This document shows, piece after piece, positions 38,289 through 47,112 of a stretch of 64,000 nucleotides of DNA. This DNA is from Nostoc sp. CENA543 (GTDB taxonomy: Bacteria; Cyanobacteriota; Cyanobacteriia; Cyanobacteriales; Nostocaceae). The notes beneath the pieces were generated by a model that did no database searches, had not been told where the DNA came from, and saw only the letters and a program-made list of their open reading frames with translations. The DNA lies in assembly GCF_002896875.1 (NCBI RefSeq), contig NZ_CP023278.1, positions 3,782,001 to 3,846,000 of the forward strand, read 5' to 3'. The stretch's first letter is position 1. Every line of letters begins with the position of its first letter. The position numbers and the translations under genes are program-made.

Positions 38289-38825
38289 TTAATTCTGGAC
38301 ACCCTGCCGAATTTCTGAAGAAAACGAGGCGGTAACAACTCCTGTTCCAGCACTGGTTTTAATCAAAGAAACCCGACATCGGACATTAGGATTGACAAAC
38401 CAAATTTTTTCCTCGGCGGCGGCGCGTTCGTAGGCGGTAGTTAAGACAAATGTACCGTCAGCTGTTAAGTAATAGTCACCGGCGGCGGCGATGGTTTCTG
38501 CATAGCCTTGATCACGCAGGAGTTTACCGCGATGAGCCGCATCATCAGGATCAGGTATAGGAACTAGAACACAAGTACCTTTGACTTCTCCATCATCCCA
38601 ATCTGATTGACCTTCCCAACTCATACGGAATGGGGAAACTGCTGTCTGGGGGTCGATGTCATAACTTTTGCACAAGTCAATGACTGCTGGATCATCAATA
38701 GAAAGAGCCTCAATCTCAATTTCTGACTGTACAGCTTCAAAGTGACTGAAGGCTAAATGATGTGCGCTACGTTGCGATCGCCAACGTCCAATGGAATTTT
38801 TAACAAACTCTTGAATATCCATCAA
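38289..38825 (-). CDS. cpeS: CpeS-type bilin lyase
   Basis: A 178-residue S-type lyase of the lipocalin-like CpcS/CpeS family: GRWRSQRSAHHLAFSHFE, MSWEGQSDWDDGEVKGTCVL, GKLLRDQGYAETIAAAGDYY, EKIWFVNPNVRCRVSLIK and a final ASFSSEIRQG. CpeS attaches phycoerythrobilin to Cys82 of beta-phycoerythrin (CpeB). It follows the CpcD-domain gene by about 190 bases and precedes cpeT. The ATG at 38822 is equally possible. Confidence 0.92.
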   Translation of the reverse strand: MMDIQEFVKNSIGRWRSQRSAHHLAFSHFEAVQSEIEIEALSIDDPAVIDLCKSYDIDPQTAVSPFRMSWEGQSDWDDGEVKGTCVLVPIPDPDDAAHRGKLLRDQGYAETIAAAGDYYLTADGTFVLTTAYERAAAEEKIWFVNPNVRCRVSLIKTSAGTGVVTASFSSEIRQGVQN

Positions 38826-39015
38826 TTTTTGATTTTTTTATAGTTATTCGCTTTTGAAGGCAGTATAAAAAATTGGGTTTCTTAAATAAGAAATCCTGGT
38901 TGTAATGTAAGACAAAAAGAAAAGGTAAAAAGGCAAAATAAACAGCAATAAAATTTCTCAACAATCGTACTTTGATTGTAATTGATTTTATTACTTTTGA
39001 CTTTTTACTTGTTAA

Positions 39016-39450
39016 TTACCACTCATCGATGAAGGTGTAATCACCGGATTGAAAAACTGCGATCGCTCTAGGTTTTTGCTCTGGTGAAACCGTAATTAAT
39101 TCGTTCTTTTCAGATGTTGTATCAGGGTGATTTTCTACCTCTACTTGAGGTGCTAATTCAGTAGGATGTACTGAATCTAGAATATCCATTGCAGCTATTG
39201 TAGATAGTGGCTGTTCTTCGCACTCAATTTGGGAAACTGGAGTCTGGGAAGTTAATAAGGTAATTTGGGTAATTTTTCCCCCAAGGCGATGAATACTCTG
39301 AATTGTTTGAGACAGACAATTATAAGGAATTGTCTTTGTATATTTGCCTTTCCTCATTATCCCTTGATCACAGCCACCTGTGACTGTAATCTTGACTCGG
39401 CAACTACTGTATTCACTAAAATTGCCAGGAGCAATAATTGTGGTTGCCAT
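39016..39450 (-). CDS. CpcD-domain protein in the cpe operon
   Basis: About 144 residues. The N-terminal 55 form a CpcD-like linker-cap domain (CRVKITVTGGCDQG; KTIPYNCLSQTIQSIHRLGG; KITQITLL), comparable to the C-terminal domain of CpeC/D/E. The rest is an acidic, low-complexity tail rich in Glu, Pro, Thr and Val ending AVFQSGDYTFIDEW. It lacks the large PF00427 linker domain. ATG 39450 has an AAGGTGA seven bases upstream. It stands between cpeE and cpeS, a position not occupied in the F. diplosiphon cpeCDESTR operon as I know it. A capping or stoichiometry role for phycoerythrin rods is inferred. Confidence 0.75.
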   Translation of the reverse strand: MATTIIAPGNFSEYSSCRVKITVTGGCDQGIMRKGKYTKTIPYNCLSQTIQSIHRLGGKITQITLLTSQTPVSQIECEEQPLSTIAAMDILDSVHPTELAPQVEVENHPDTTSEKNELITVSPEQKPRAIAVFQSGDYTFIDEW

Positions 39451-39716
39451 ACAAATCACCTTTAAATTTGATGTTGTCAGCAACTTATCATCAACTGTAA
39501 TTTGTGGACAAGCGAAGCAATCACTAAATAAATTGCTGCTTGATCACCAGTGATCACAATGCCAAATTCACTCATTAAGAAATTTAACAAAATCTAGCTT
39601 TTTTCAGACTTAGTGTATGTGAATGAATTTTGCCAAACTGTGATTGATTAGCAGTAGTTTTGTCAGTGGCTTTTTGGTAACAAACCATCTATCTACAAAC
39701 TTTTAGCGGTTCTGCC

Positions 39717-40472
39717 CTAAGCTATTTCTGTAATGCTCAGAATCTTACCGCCAGTTTTTTGGATGCTCTGAATTTTTTGTGATAGTTGGTTGTATCCCAC
39801 ATCAAAGGTAGCCATGCTTTGAGTTACCCGACGACCAAAATTAGCCTTGGATACAGCCACACGGAATCTTTTTTCTCTGTTACCTACAGCACCACCGCCT
39901 AAAGGGGCAATAATTTTGGTTGCGAGGTTACTACCAATATCACCAATTAATTTGGCTGATTTACCCACATCGTTAGCAGCAAATCCCCGCATTAAAGCAA
40001 AGGTGCGATTGAAACCAACATTCTTCACCCCAGTTTGGGTACGATTACCACGGGCAGAGGGTGTAACATTATCGCCAAAACTTCTGACATATTCATCACT
40101 GTCTATGTAAGAGTTGATTTCAGCTTCGTAGCCCTGGGTGTTGTAAATCTGTACGTGTTCTGCAATTTCTGCTTGATCTTGTGGGGCGCGTCCCAACAGA
40201 TGTTTGAAATTCAATTCAATGAAACGGTAGGGCGAAGAAGTTTCAAAAAACAAAGAGCGATATAAGTCAGATTGAGCTACCGCACGGACAAACTCTCTGA
40301 CGGTAATATCGCCATTACGTAATTGAGACTCTGCATTGGTGAGGCGTTGGCTATCAAAGATGTGAGCATTACCCAACACCTGCCGATACACGGCGCGGAT
40401 GATGGTTTGTAGATCATCTTCGCTGGCGTTGGCGCGTAATTCTACGGACTCGGCTTCTATCCAAAGTGCCAT
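39717..40472 (-). CDS. cpeE: Phycoerythrin rod linker CpeE
   Basis: A 251-residue linker: PF00427 domain in residues 15-150 ([55 protein letters not shown]) and a C-terminal CpcD domain ([33 protein letters not shown]). It places phycoerythrin hexamers at the outer rod. It is third in the cpeC-D-E series. A hairpin at 40532-40552 lies between cpeD and this gene and may lower its expression. Confidence 0.9.
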   Translation of the reverse strand: MALWIEAESVELRANASEDDLQTIIRAVYRQVLGNAHIFDSQRLTNAESQLRNGDITVREFVRAVAQSDLYRSLFFETSSPYRFIELNFKHLLGRAPQDQAEIAEHVQIYNTQGYEAEINSYIDSDEYVRSFGDNVTPSARGNRTQTGVKNVGFNRTFALMRGFAANDVGKSAKLIGDIGSNLATKIIAPLGGGAVGNREKRFRVAVSKANFGRRVTQSMATFDVGYNQLSQKIQSIQKTGGKILSITEIA

Positions 40473-40531
40473 ATATCAGCCTCCTAAATTGAGGATTGTT
40501 TATTTGTGTTTTATTAAAAAAGCATGATTTG

Positions 40532-40552
40532 AGGATGGGCTACGCCCATCCT
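40532..40552 (-). terminator. Intercistronic hairpin between cpeD and cpeE
   Basis: A nine-base-pair stem AGGATGGGC/GCCCATCCT with a three-base loop, nine bases after the cpeD stop. In the transcript a run of six U follows about 13 bases later. It may act as partial terminator, a stabiliser of the cpeCD message, or be a dispersed repeat. Confidence 0.65.
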
Positions 40553-40560
40553 GTTAAATT

Positions 40561-41310
40561 TTACGCAATTTCAGTAATGCTGACGATTTTGCCAGAAGTA
40601 CGATTAATGCGTTGAATTTGTGGGGTCATTTTACTCGCAGGGACGATGTACTCATTGGTACTGATGCGTCGGGGACTGTCGAATTTAGAACCTTTAACCA
40701 CAATTTTGAAGCGTTTTTCAGTGCCAGAACCAATGACAGTAGCTGAAGAAGGTTTAATGTCATTTGCACTGTTGGTAGCAACTGCGTAGACTAATTGAGC
40801 AGATTTGACTGCGCTATCAATCTGAGCAGGGCCGCGATCGAGGGCAAATATGCGATTGTAGCCAACTTGCTTGCTATTGGCTTCGCTGTTTTTACCACGA
40901 TAGTAGGGGACTACGTTTTCACCAAAGGCGGCTTGATATTCAGCACTATCGATATAAGAATCGATTTCAGCTTCATAGCCTTCAGCTACAGTCCGAACGA
41001 TGTGTTCAGAAACTTCTCTTTGGTCTTGGGGTGCGCGACCAAGTAAGTGGAGGAAGTTGAGTTCTACAAACCGATAGGGGGCGCAAGACTCGAAGTAGCG
41101 GGTACGATAAAACTCAGACTTGGCAACGATGCGGACAAACTCTCGCACAGTGATGGAGCGATCGCACAATTGTGATTCTGCTGTCACCAACCGCTCACTC
41201 TCCATGATGTGAGGATTGCCTAACACTTGTTTGTAAACTGCACGGATGATAGTTTGAACTTCTTCTAAACTACCACTAGGCCACAGTTCCAGGATTGTCT
41301 GGGTTGCCAT
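40561..41310 (-). CDS. cpeD: Phycoerythrin rod linker CpeD
   Basis: A 249-residue linker with the PF00427 domain ([51 protein letters not shown]) and a C-terminal CpcD domain (KRFKIVVKGSKFDSP; TPQIQRINRTSGKIVS). The shared order with cpeC and cpeE and sequence closeness to both support CpeD. Starts 42 bases after cpeC. Confidence 0.9.
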   Translation of the reverse strand: MATQTILELWPSGSLEEVQTIIRAVYKQVLGNPHIMESERLVTAESQLCDRSITVREFVRIVAKSEFYRTRYFESCAPYRFVELNFLHLLGRAPQDQREVSEHIVRTVAEGYEAEIDSYIDSAEYQAAFGENVVPYYRGKNSEANSKQVGYNRIFALDRGPAQIDSAVKSAQLVYAVATNSANDIKPSSATVIGSGTEKRFKIVVKGSKFDSPRRISTNEYIVPASKMTPQIQRINRTSGKIVSITEIA

Positions 41311-41351
41311 AGGAATCTATCTCCTCAGTATGTTATTAGTTTGCAGCCGAT

Positions 41352-42212
41352 TTATACAGCAGTAATACTGGCAATCACGCCACCTTGTTGGTGAATGCGC
41401 TGATACTCTTGAGAGAGCTTATCGTATGGCACCAGAAATACTTGGTTGGCACGGCGGAATTTAGAAATGTTATTGAAGGTTTTGGCACGATAACCTGTGA
41501 CTTCAATGCGGTAAACTTTACCACCTGCACTCGCATCAACACCATGACGGCTACGAGAAGCCACAGGCGGTGTGCGGAAGGTTGCACCATCGCCAGCAGG
41601 AGAAATTACTGGTGTAGCTGTAGATTGAATCACCAAAGCATTGAGTTTGGGACTCTTACCTGCGAGGTCTCCTTTCAAGCTACTGCTAGCAGCACCCCGT
41701 ACCAATTGGAAAGTATGGGTAAATTGCACCATGCTTGTGCAAGCTTCTGTTTTGTAACCCCGAATGTAGGGAACAATGTTTTCTCCAAAGGTAGATTGAT
41801 ACTCATCGCTGTCGATATAAGAATCAATCTCAGCTTCAAACCCTTGGGTGTCAAGAATGGTGCTATGTCCGCGCATTTCTTCTAAATCTAGTGGCGCACG
41901 ACCCAACAGATGGCGGAAGTTGAGTTCAATTGCTCGGTAGCGCGCACAGTTTGTGAAAAAGCGAGAGCTATAGAGTTCGGATTTAGCTACTGCGCGCACA
42001 AACTCACGAACGCTCAATTCACCCGATTTAAACTTGGATTCTGGTACGGAGAGCCTTTCACTTTCCATGACATAGGCATTACCCAATACTTGCCTATAGA
42101 CTGCGCGAATGATTGTTTCGGCTTCTTCTTGTGAGCGGCCGGGTACCCACTCAACGGGAGGGGTTTCATCAAACAGGCTGACTCCCAGACGAGAAGCTGG
42201 TCCAAATGGCAT
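41352..42212 (-). CDS. cpeC: Phycoerythrin rod linker CpeC
   Basis: A 286-residue linker and first gene of the operon. It opens MPFGPASRLGVSLFDETPPV. The PF00427 domain covers about 25-160 ([35 protein letters not shown]). A Ser/Ala/Pro-rich connector and a C-terminal CpcD domain (KVYRIEVTGYRAKTFN; DKLSQEYQRIHQQGGVIASI) follow. CpeC links the innermost phycoerythrin hexamer to phycocyanin. The 386 bases upstream hold an inverted L box and a perfect dyad. Confidence 0.93.
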   Translation of the reverse strand: MPFGPASRLGVSLFDETPPVEWVPGRSQEEAETIIRAVYRQVLGNAYVMESERLSVPESKFKSGELSVREFVRAVAKSELYSSRFFTNCARYRAIELNFRHLLGRAPLDLEEMRGHSTILDTQGFEAEIDSYIDSDEYQSTFGENIVPYIRGYKTEACTSMVQFTHTFQLVRGAASSSLKGDLAGKSPKLNALVIQSTATPVISPAGDGATFRTPPVASRSRHGVDASAGGKVYRIEVTGYRAKTFNNISKFRRANQVFLVPYDKLSQEYQRIHQQGGVIASITAV

Positions 42213-42330
42213 TAATTCTATCTCCTGTTAACGAAAGAGGTTCAGAAAATTGTTTCAAAATGTAAAGAAATTTCAGATTGTGCATCCAGACAAACCAGAT
42301 CAATCGATTGATTTGCTTGAACCTGAACGA

Positions 42331-42349
42331 CTATTTTCACGGAAAATAG
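42331..42349. promoter_or_regulatory. Perfect 8-bp dyad upstream of cpeC
   Basis: CTATTTTC-ACG-GAAAATAG, two perfect 8-base arms with a three-base spacer, 119 bases before the cpeC start and between it and the L box. It could be an operator for a dimeric regulator or a 5'-leader hairpin. Confidence 0.5.
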
Positions 42350-42473
42350 CAATTCTAATTCCCTAGATGCTCAAGCCTTTTAGGCGTTTTATACGCTTTG
42401 TTATGATCAATTTTCTTATGAGGAAGCAAAGATGAGCGTCAAGATTTGTAAATATTGATATAGTTGTAGCGTT

Positions 42474-42491
42474 TTGCACTTATTTTGCACA
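42474..42491 (+). promoter_or_regulatory. L box (RcaC site), inverted relative to cpeC
   Basis: TTGCACT-TATT-TTGCACA: a direct repeat with four-base spacer matching the RcaC-bound L box TTGCACA-N4-TTGCACA at 13 of 14 fixed bases. It reads on the plus strand while cpeC is on the minus strand, about 260 bases upstream of it. An opposite-oriented L box is associated with red-light repression of cpeC in F. diplosiphon. Confidence 0.8.
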
Positions 42492-42550
42492 AACGATTTT
42501 GATCTGGGGGATTGGGGATTGGGCATTGGGCATTGGGAATTGGGCATTTA

Positions 42551-42598
42551 CCCCTGCGCCCCTGCACCCCTGCCCCCTGCCCCCCTGCCCCCCTGCCC
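42551..42598. repeat. C-rich heptamer-type tandem array
   Basis: A run of CCCCTGC-like units, ending exactly at the stop region of the HEAT-repeat gene; a GGGATTGG/GGGCATTG-type array precedes it at about 42508-42546. Similar arrays occur near 43313-43340 and 55861-55910. Confidence 0.8.
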
Positions 42599-43276
42599 TC
42601 AAAACTCCTTGGGCAAACTCCCCTCCAGGGCGGCGGCGACAACGTAATGATTTTCGTCTTGTTGGAGTTGGGCTAGTAATAGTTTGGCTCTGGGGTCTGA
42701 TGACAAACTCAGGGCTGTAGCGGTTCGCCAGCGATCGCGCCAATCTTTTGCCTGTGCTAATTCTGTAAGTAAATCTAGGGCTTGTTGCTGCAAATTCCCT
42801 TTGAGTAAACTGCCCAGTGCTAAAATTCCAGTTTCTTTGACTGTTTGTGTTTCGTCTTGTAAAGCTTGGCGAATTACGGCTAGCAGCACTTCGTCTTGAT
42901 TGGCTTCCATGAGAATCGAGATAATCGTCTGGCGAGTCAACCAATGGCGATCGCGCTCAAACAACTGTTGTAGTAACGGTACAGATTCATTACCAAATTC
43001 AAACAGTGAATTGGCAATTTCCGCTAGTACATTATGGTCAGACTCTTCTTGTAGTAACTCTTTGAGGATTTGTAAGGATGCGGCTGTGCGATGATTCCCC
43101 AAGCCCATCACTGCCAAACGACGACACAGAAAGTCTTGATCAACCGCCAGTTTTTGCAAAATAGGCAGAGCTAAATCAGCCGGACATTGTGCTAATTCAT
43201 CTAAAGCAGCTTTACGCTGGTCAAGCGCGCCAGACCTCAGTAAAGTTTCTAGTTCAGTGAGGCGATCGTTATTCAT
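42599..43276 (-). CDS. HEAT-repeat protein, bilin lyase/NblB-like
   Basis: A 225-residue all-helical protein made of five to six HEAT repeats (ALPILQKLAVDQDFLCRRLA; LAEIANSLFEFGNESVPLL; DRHWLTRQTIISILMEA). The fold is shared by E/F-type phycobilin lyases, CpeZ-like chaperones and NblB. It resembles the plus-strand gene at 60371-61030 in length and repeat sequence. It is first upstream of cpeC on the same strand, so a phycoerythrin maturation role is plausible but unproven. Confidence 0.75.
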   Translation of the reverse strand: MNNDRLTELETLLRSGALDQRKAALDELAQCPADLALPILQKLAVDQDFLCRRLAVMGLGNHRTAASLQILKELLQEESDHNVLAEIANSLFEFGNESVPLLQQLFERDRHWLTRQTIISILMEANQDEVLLAVIRQALQDETQTVKETGILALGSLLKGNLQQQALDLLTELAQAKDWRDRWRTATALSLSSDPRAKLLLAQLQQDENHYVVAAALEGSLPKEF

Positions 43277-43345
43277 AAATTGTTACATGATTAAAAGCCT
43301 ACCCTTAACATCCCCCTGCACCCCTGCCCCCTGCCCCCTACCTCT

Positions 43346-44050
43346 TCACTCCGTCGCCCCAGCTTGAATTAACAATTCCACTGCTTGAGCAGAACGAAAG
43401 GAATTACGAGCTTCACTCAAGGCTGTTGCACCCCAGCGATTTTGCGGACGGAAATCTGCACCATTGGCTAACAACAGTGTCATAGTTTCTAAATCGCCCC
43501 TCGCAGATGCCATCATTAAAGGAGTCCAACCGCCCAAGTTTGCGGTATTTACTGTTGCGCCCAGTTCAATCAATGCCTTAACTGTGTAAGTATGACCATT
43601 ATCTGTGGCTAAGTATAAAGCTGTGTCACCGATTTTATTTACGGCATCCACCTCAGCACCCATTTTTACTAGACGTTGGACAATATCCGTTTGACCACGG
43701 CGCGCCATTGTCATTAATATAGTTTCCTCGTAGGAATTGCGATCGCTAATATTCGCGCCATGATCTAGGAGTAGCGAAACAATATTGCGGCGATCGCACT
43801 CCGCCGCAAACATTAACGGTGTGTAACCTGCGGGATTTTTAGTATTGACATCAGCATTATGTGCCAACAACAATTCCACAATTTCCAGATAACCTTCTGT
43901 AGCCGCCCACATCAAAGCTGTATTACTAGCTCCCACGGCTGTCACACCCCCCGTAGTATTGGGATCTGCGCCTTGAGCTAATAAGCTTTCGACAGCAGCA
44001 GTATCACCTTTGACAATCATGCGGATGAGGTTTTCGTTAAGAGAAGCCAT
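43346..44050 (-). CDS. Ankyrin-repeat protein
   Basis: About 234 residues with six ankyrin repeats (units such as GYTPLMFAAECDRRNIVSLL and GWTPLMMASARGDLETMTLL). ATG 44050 (MASLNENLIRMIVKGD) marks where family-like sequence begins; the frame further upstream is repeat-derived. It is placed between the HEAT-repeat and DUF2656 genes on one strand. Its ligand is unknown; a protein-protein adaptor for phycobiliprotein assembly is only a guess from context. Confidence 0.8.
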   Translation of the reverse strand: MASLNENLIRMIVKGDTAAVESLLAQGADPNTTGGVTAVGASNTALMWAATEGYLEIVELLLAHNADVNTKNPAGYTPLMFAAECDRRNIVSLLLDHGANISDRNSYEETILMTMARRGQTDIVQRLVKMGAEVDAVNKIGDTALYLATDNGHTYTVKALIELGATVNTANLGGWTPLMMASARGDLETMTLLLANGADFRPQNRWGATALSEARNSFRSAQAVELLIQAGATE

Positions 44051-44241
44051 TTTTATAAAGGAAAAAGGAAAAAGGCAAAAGGTAAAAGTACAGAAAGCTG
44101 AGTTTTGATGAGATGTTACACCCATAAGTTGCATAATTTCATTAGTCGAGAAAAGCTGTAAACTCTCTCCCTTGCACCCTGCCCCCCTGCGAATATTAAT
44201 ATGCAACTTAAAAGTACAACAGCTTGATCTTAGACTGGGTG

Positions 44242-44694
44242 TCAGACCTCTTTGAGTTCAACTTTGAAAATACTATCGGCTGGTTTTTGGGCAATGGTAG
44301 AGTCCCAAGCGATTCCTTGTAAAAATGCTGCACCAGAGTTAGTTTCTACCACATCTACGCCCCAGTTTCCTGGTTGGAGTGCATCAGGAGAATCACTGGT
44401 GGGTGGTGTCGTTTTAATCCCACCTAAGACTAGGATTTCTGGAAGCGGGGCTGTGTCTGTTTGCTGCGATCGCCTTTTTTCTGCTAAAGCTTGCGCGCAA
44501 AGTTTTCCGACTTGCTCAGGGGAAAATTCGTCGGTAGGGAATAAAATTTCTACAGTCCAATGGGGATGATTCACTAATCTACATTGCAGAGTTTTATAGT
44601 TACTTAAACCCACTTGAAAAACTGCGGCAAATTCTTCTCTGCTGAGGGCTGGTACGCTGTCATCAGCAACATTAAAATTATGGGCAAGCAGCAT
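44242..44694 (-). CDS. DUF2656 protein
   Basis: About 150 residues of DUF2656: MLLAHNFNVADDSVPALSRE, EFAAVFQVGLSNYKTLQCRL, HPHWTVEILFPTDEFSP and LVLGGIKTTPP. The family is found in phycobilisome-containing cyanobacteria, often in phycoerythrin gene regions, without a known function. ATG 44694 was chosen; a TTG at 44718 would add eight residues. Confidence 0.8.
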   Translation of the reverse strand: MLLAHNFNVADDSVPALSREEFAAVFQVGLSNYKTLQCRLVNHPHWTVEILFPTDEFSPEQVGKLCAQALAEKRRSQQTDTAPLPEILVLGGIKTTPPTSDSPDALQPGNWGVDVVETNSGAAFLQGIAWDSTIAQKPADSIFKVELKEV

Positions 44695-44763
44695 CCGCCC
44701 CGTAATATCTGTATTCAAAATAGCTAAATTTGTTGATAAAAGTTTGTAGGTTTCATTCTATAT

Positions 44764-46008
44764 CTATTTAGCGATCGCTGAATCATCAACAAAAGTAGCG
44801 TTAACGTCGTGGTTTAGAATGTCACATTCATTCAGCACACAAGCTAATCTTTCAATATCCTGCGACGACATCCCAACGTAAACGGGAAGATAAAGCAACT
44901 GCTCAAAAAACTGTTGAGCTGCTACTGGATTCATCTCAGGACGATGGGCTGGCGGTTCGACCACAGATAGACTAGAGCCTCCCTGAGTTGCATCAAAACC
45001 TTGACTCCATAAATAGTGCATCAACTTTTCTGGAGAATCGCACAGTATGGGGAAAACCCAGTGAGTATGCTTGATTGCTTGACTTCCTGGACGTTGTAAA
45101 GAAGGTGTGAGTTTGATTAAATACTCGGCCAGTTTGGCGCGTTCTACAATTTTATCGGGGTCGAATTTGCGGATACGACGTTCCATAAGTGATAACAAAG
45201 CAGAGGAAGGTCTTTGACGAATCTGTCTCAAGAAGTTGTCGCCGGAAAATCCCCGCACACTTTGACTAATCAGGCGATCGTGATTCAGCTTGAATAAAGA
45301 GCATGAAGCAAGAAAAATGCTGTAAGTCAAGCGATAAGAAAGGAATATTAATATAGAATATTTCAAAATTCTGGTGAGAAAACGCCAGCGACTTTGTACA
45401 GGCCACTGTTCCTGATATAAACGGGTTGCATGACAAAGTGAAGCATCTCGAAACTGGAGAATTCCCCCAGCTAATGCTGTTGCAGTCTTGATAGGGCCGA
45501 AACTAAATAAACTCACATCACTTTGGGGATGTCCCCGATACTCATTACCTACATAAGCCTGGGCGCAATCTTCAATGACGAGGAGATTATGCGCCTGAGC
45601 AAACTGTAGAATCGGCTCCATTGGCATATAACTACCAAACAAGTGAGCCACTAAAATAGCCTTTGTGCGGGGAGTTACAGCTTTAGCCATTGACTCAGGA
45701 CGCACTATCAGGTGCTTGCAATCGATATCTATGGGAACAGCAACCAGCCCGTGAGCCTCGATAATGCGCGTCATTCCGCGAATGGTGATAGCTGAAACTA
45801 AAATCTCCGTTCCAGGTTCAAAGTTAAGTGCTTGTAAGAGTGCGTCAAAGCCACTACGCACCGAAAGACAAGGGAGAATAGACCCTTTCTCAGACCATAA
45901 ACGCTCAATTCTCTGCTCAACCATCTCACGGTTTGGCGATCGCAGACAATATCCAATTCCTGACACCATATCAGCCCAAGTAATGTCAAGACGTTTACGG
46001 GGAATCAC
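44764..46008 (-). CDS. DegT/DnrJ/EryC1-type PLP aminotransferase
   Basis: A 414-residue PLP-dependent enzyme of the DegT group that normally aminates nucleotide-sugars. Key points: VEDCAQAYVG region, Lys174 in SLFSFGPIKTATALAGG as the Schiff-base residue, and the C-terminal LYLPVYVGMSSQDIERLACVL. No sugar-nucleotide genes are nearby. It is the upstream-most gene of the minus-strand block ending in cpeC but is separated from DUF2656 by 69 bases. Confidence 0.82.
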   Translation of the reverse strand: MIPRKRLDITWADMVSGIGYCLRSPNREMVEQRIERLWSEKGSILPCLSVRSGFDALLQALNFEPGTEILVSAITIRGMTRIIEAHGLVAVPIDIDCKHLIVRPESMAKAVTPRTKAILVAHLFGSYMPMEPILQFAQAHNLLVIEDCAQAYVGNEYRGHPQSDVSLFSFGPIKTATALAGGILQFRDASLCHATRLYQEQWPVQSRWRFLTRILKYSILIFLSYRLTYSIFLASCSLFKLNHDRLISQSVRGFSGDNFLRQIRQRPSSALLSLMERRIRKFDPDKIVERAKLAEYLIKLTPSLQRPGSQAIKHTHWVFPILCDSPEKLMHYLWSQGFDATQGGSSLSVVEPPAHRPEMNPVAAQQFFEQLLYLPVYVGMSSQDIERLACVLNECDILNHDVNATFVDDSAIAK

Positions 46009-46316
46009 GGTTTCATGCTCCTTTCAACTCAGTTCTGACTAATACAGCTAAATTTTAGCGATCACTCAATCACGTATAGAAGCGACTTTTGCAAGGGTTG
46101 CTTAAACTCACACTGCTTTTAAAGATTAATTAGCCACGGACAAATTCAGACTACTGGCAGGTAACTTCAAGGTCAGTTAACCTTGAACACCGAAAGAAGG
46201 ATGTAAAAACAACCGTAATTTATACTAGTGTACTTAAGTAAGGCTGTAAAGCTGTTCATCGTCCGTATAAGATTAGGTCGTCAGGAAAATATATCAGATA
46301 TGATATAAGTAACGGC
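46009..46316. other. Divergent intergenic region with a palindromic operator
   Basis: About 300 bases. A near-perfect 18-base palindrome TATATCAGATATGATATA at 46290-46307 lies ten bases before the toxin start and is a good candidate for the autoregulatory operator of the toxin-antitoxin pair. Confidence 0.5.
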
Positions 46317-46658
46317 ATGGATGAAGCAGATAAACCTTTGCTCTGGTTGCATGGTGAGATTAAAACACCTCCATTTAGCCAAGAAGCCCGAATAGAAACT
46401 GGGGTACTATTGAGACGGTTGCAGCAGGGTGAAAACTTGGGACTGCCTCACTCAAGACCAATGCCAAGTATTGGGTCACGCTGTCATGAACTACGGATTC
46501 GGGATGCAGACAAGAATTGGAGAATTATTTACAGAATTGATGATGATGCGATTTTGATTCTGGAAGTGTTTAACAAAACAACTAGAGCAACACCAACCAG
46601 TGTGATCGATACGTGCCAAAAACGACTTAGCAAGTACGACAAGGACACTCAGAATTAA
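46317..46658 (+). CDS. HigB/Gp49-like toxin
   Basis: A 113-residue protein of the RelE/HigB (Gp49, PF05973) toxin group. It carries PPFSQEARIETGVLLRRLQQ, CHELRIRDADKNWRIIYRID and VFNKTTRATP, the usual core with basic and aromatic residues for ribosome-dependent mRNA cleavage. It precedes the antitoxin gene by five bases, the order seen in HigBA systems. Confidence 0.85.
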   Translation: MDEADKPLLWLHGEIKTPPFSQEARIETGVLLRRLQQGENLGLPHSRPMPSIGSRCHELRIRDADKNWRIIYRIDDDAILILEVFNKTTRATPTSVIDTCQKRLSKYDKDTQN

Positions 46659-46663
46659 CGTTT

Positions 46664-46978
46664 ATGGAAGAAAGCAAAAGAAAAAAGCTTGAAGAGAACG
46701 GTTGGAAAATGGGAACTGTTTCAGAATTTCTAGACCTTACCCCAGAAGAAACGACACTCATTGAAATTAAGCTGGCTCTGAGCCGCCATCTCAAAGAACG
46801 ACGACAACAATCAATGACCCAAGCAGAACTAGCAGGAAAATTACACTCCAGTCAACCCCGAATTGCTAAGGCCGAAAATGGGGATGCTTCAGTTTCTATC
46901 GAATTACTAATTCGAGCAATGCTAGCCACAGGCGCAACTCCTCAAGAAATCGGGCAAGTTATTGCACAAGTGAGCTAG
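46664..46978 (+). CDS. HigA-like XRE antitoxin
   Basis: A 104-residue antitoxin with an HTH_XRE domain at about residues 42-95 (MTQAELAGKLHSSQPRIAKA). It pairs with the toxin five bases upstream and probably represses the shared promoter through the palindrome at 46290-46307. The pair sits just upstream of the chromatic acclimation kinase gene. Confidence 0.85.
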   Translation: MEESKRKKLEENGWKMGTVSEFLDLTPEETTLIEIKLALSRHLKERRQQSMTQAELAGKLHSSQPRIAKAENGDASVSIELLIRAMLATGATPQEIGQVIAQVS

Positions 46979-47112
46979 AGCCGGAGAAAATAGAGACCAT
47001 AACTAAAGTTATGTTAGCCAAATGTTAAATTTTCCAACATTAACTTTATAAAATTTGAAGTTTTGATCGCTTAAGTAAACAATGGAAATGTCCCCCTGAA
47101 GTATGGATGTAG

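Noticed and set aside
42439-42944. Frames with Pro/Gly/Arg-rich translations around the C-rich array
   Set aside because: They are translations of tandem repeats and of the HEAT-repeat gene in another frame.
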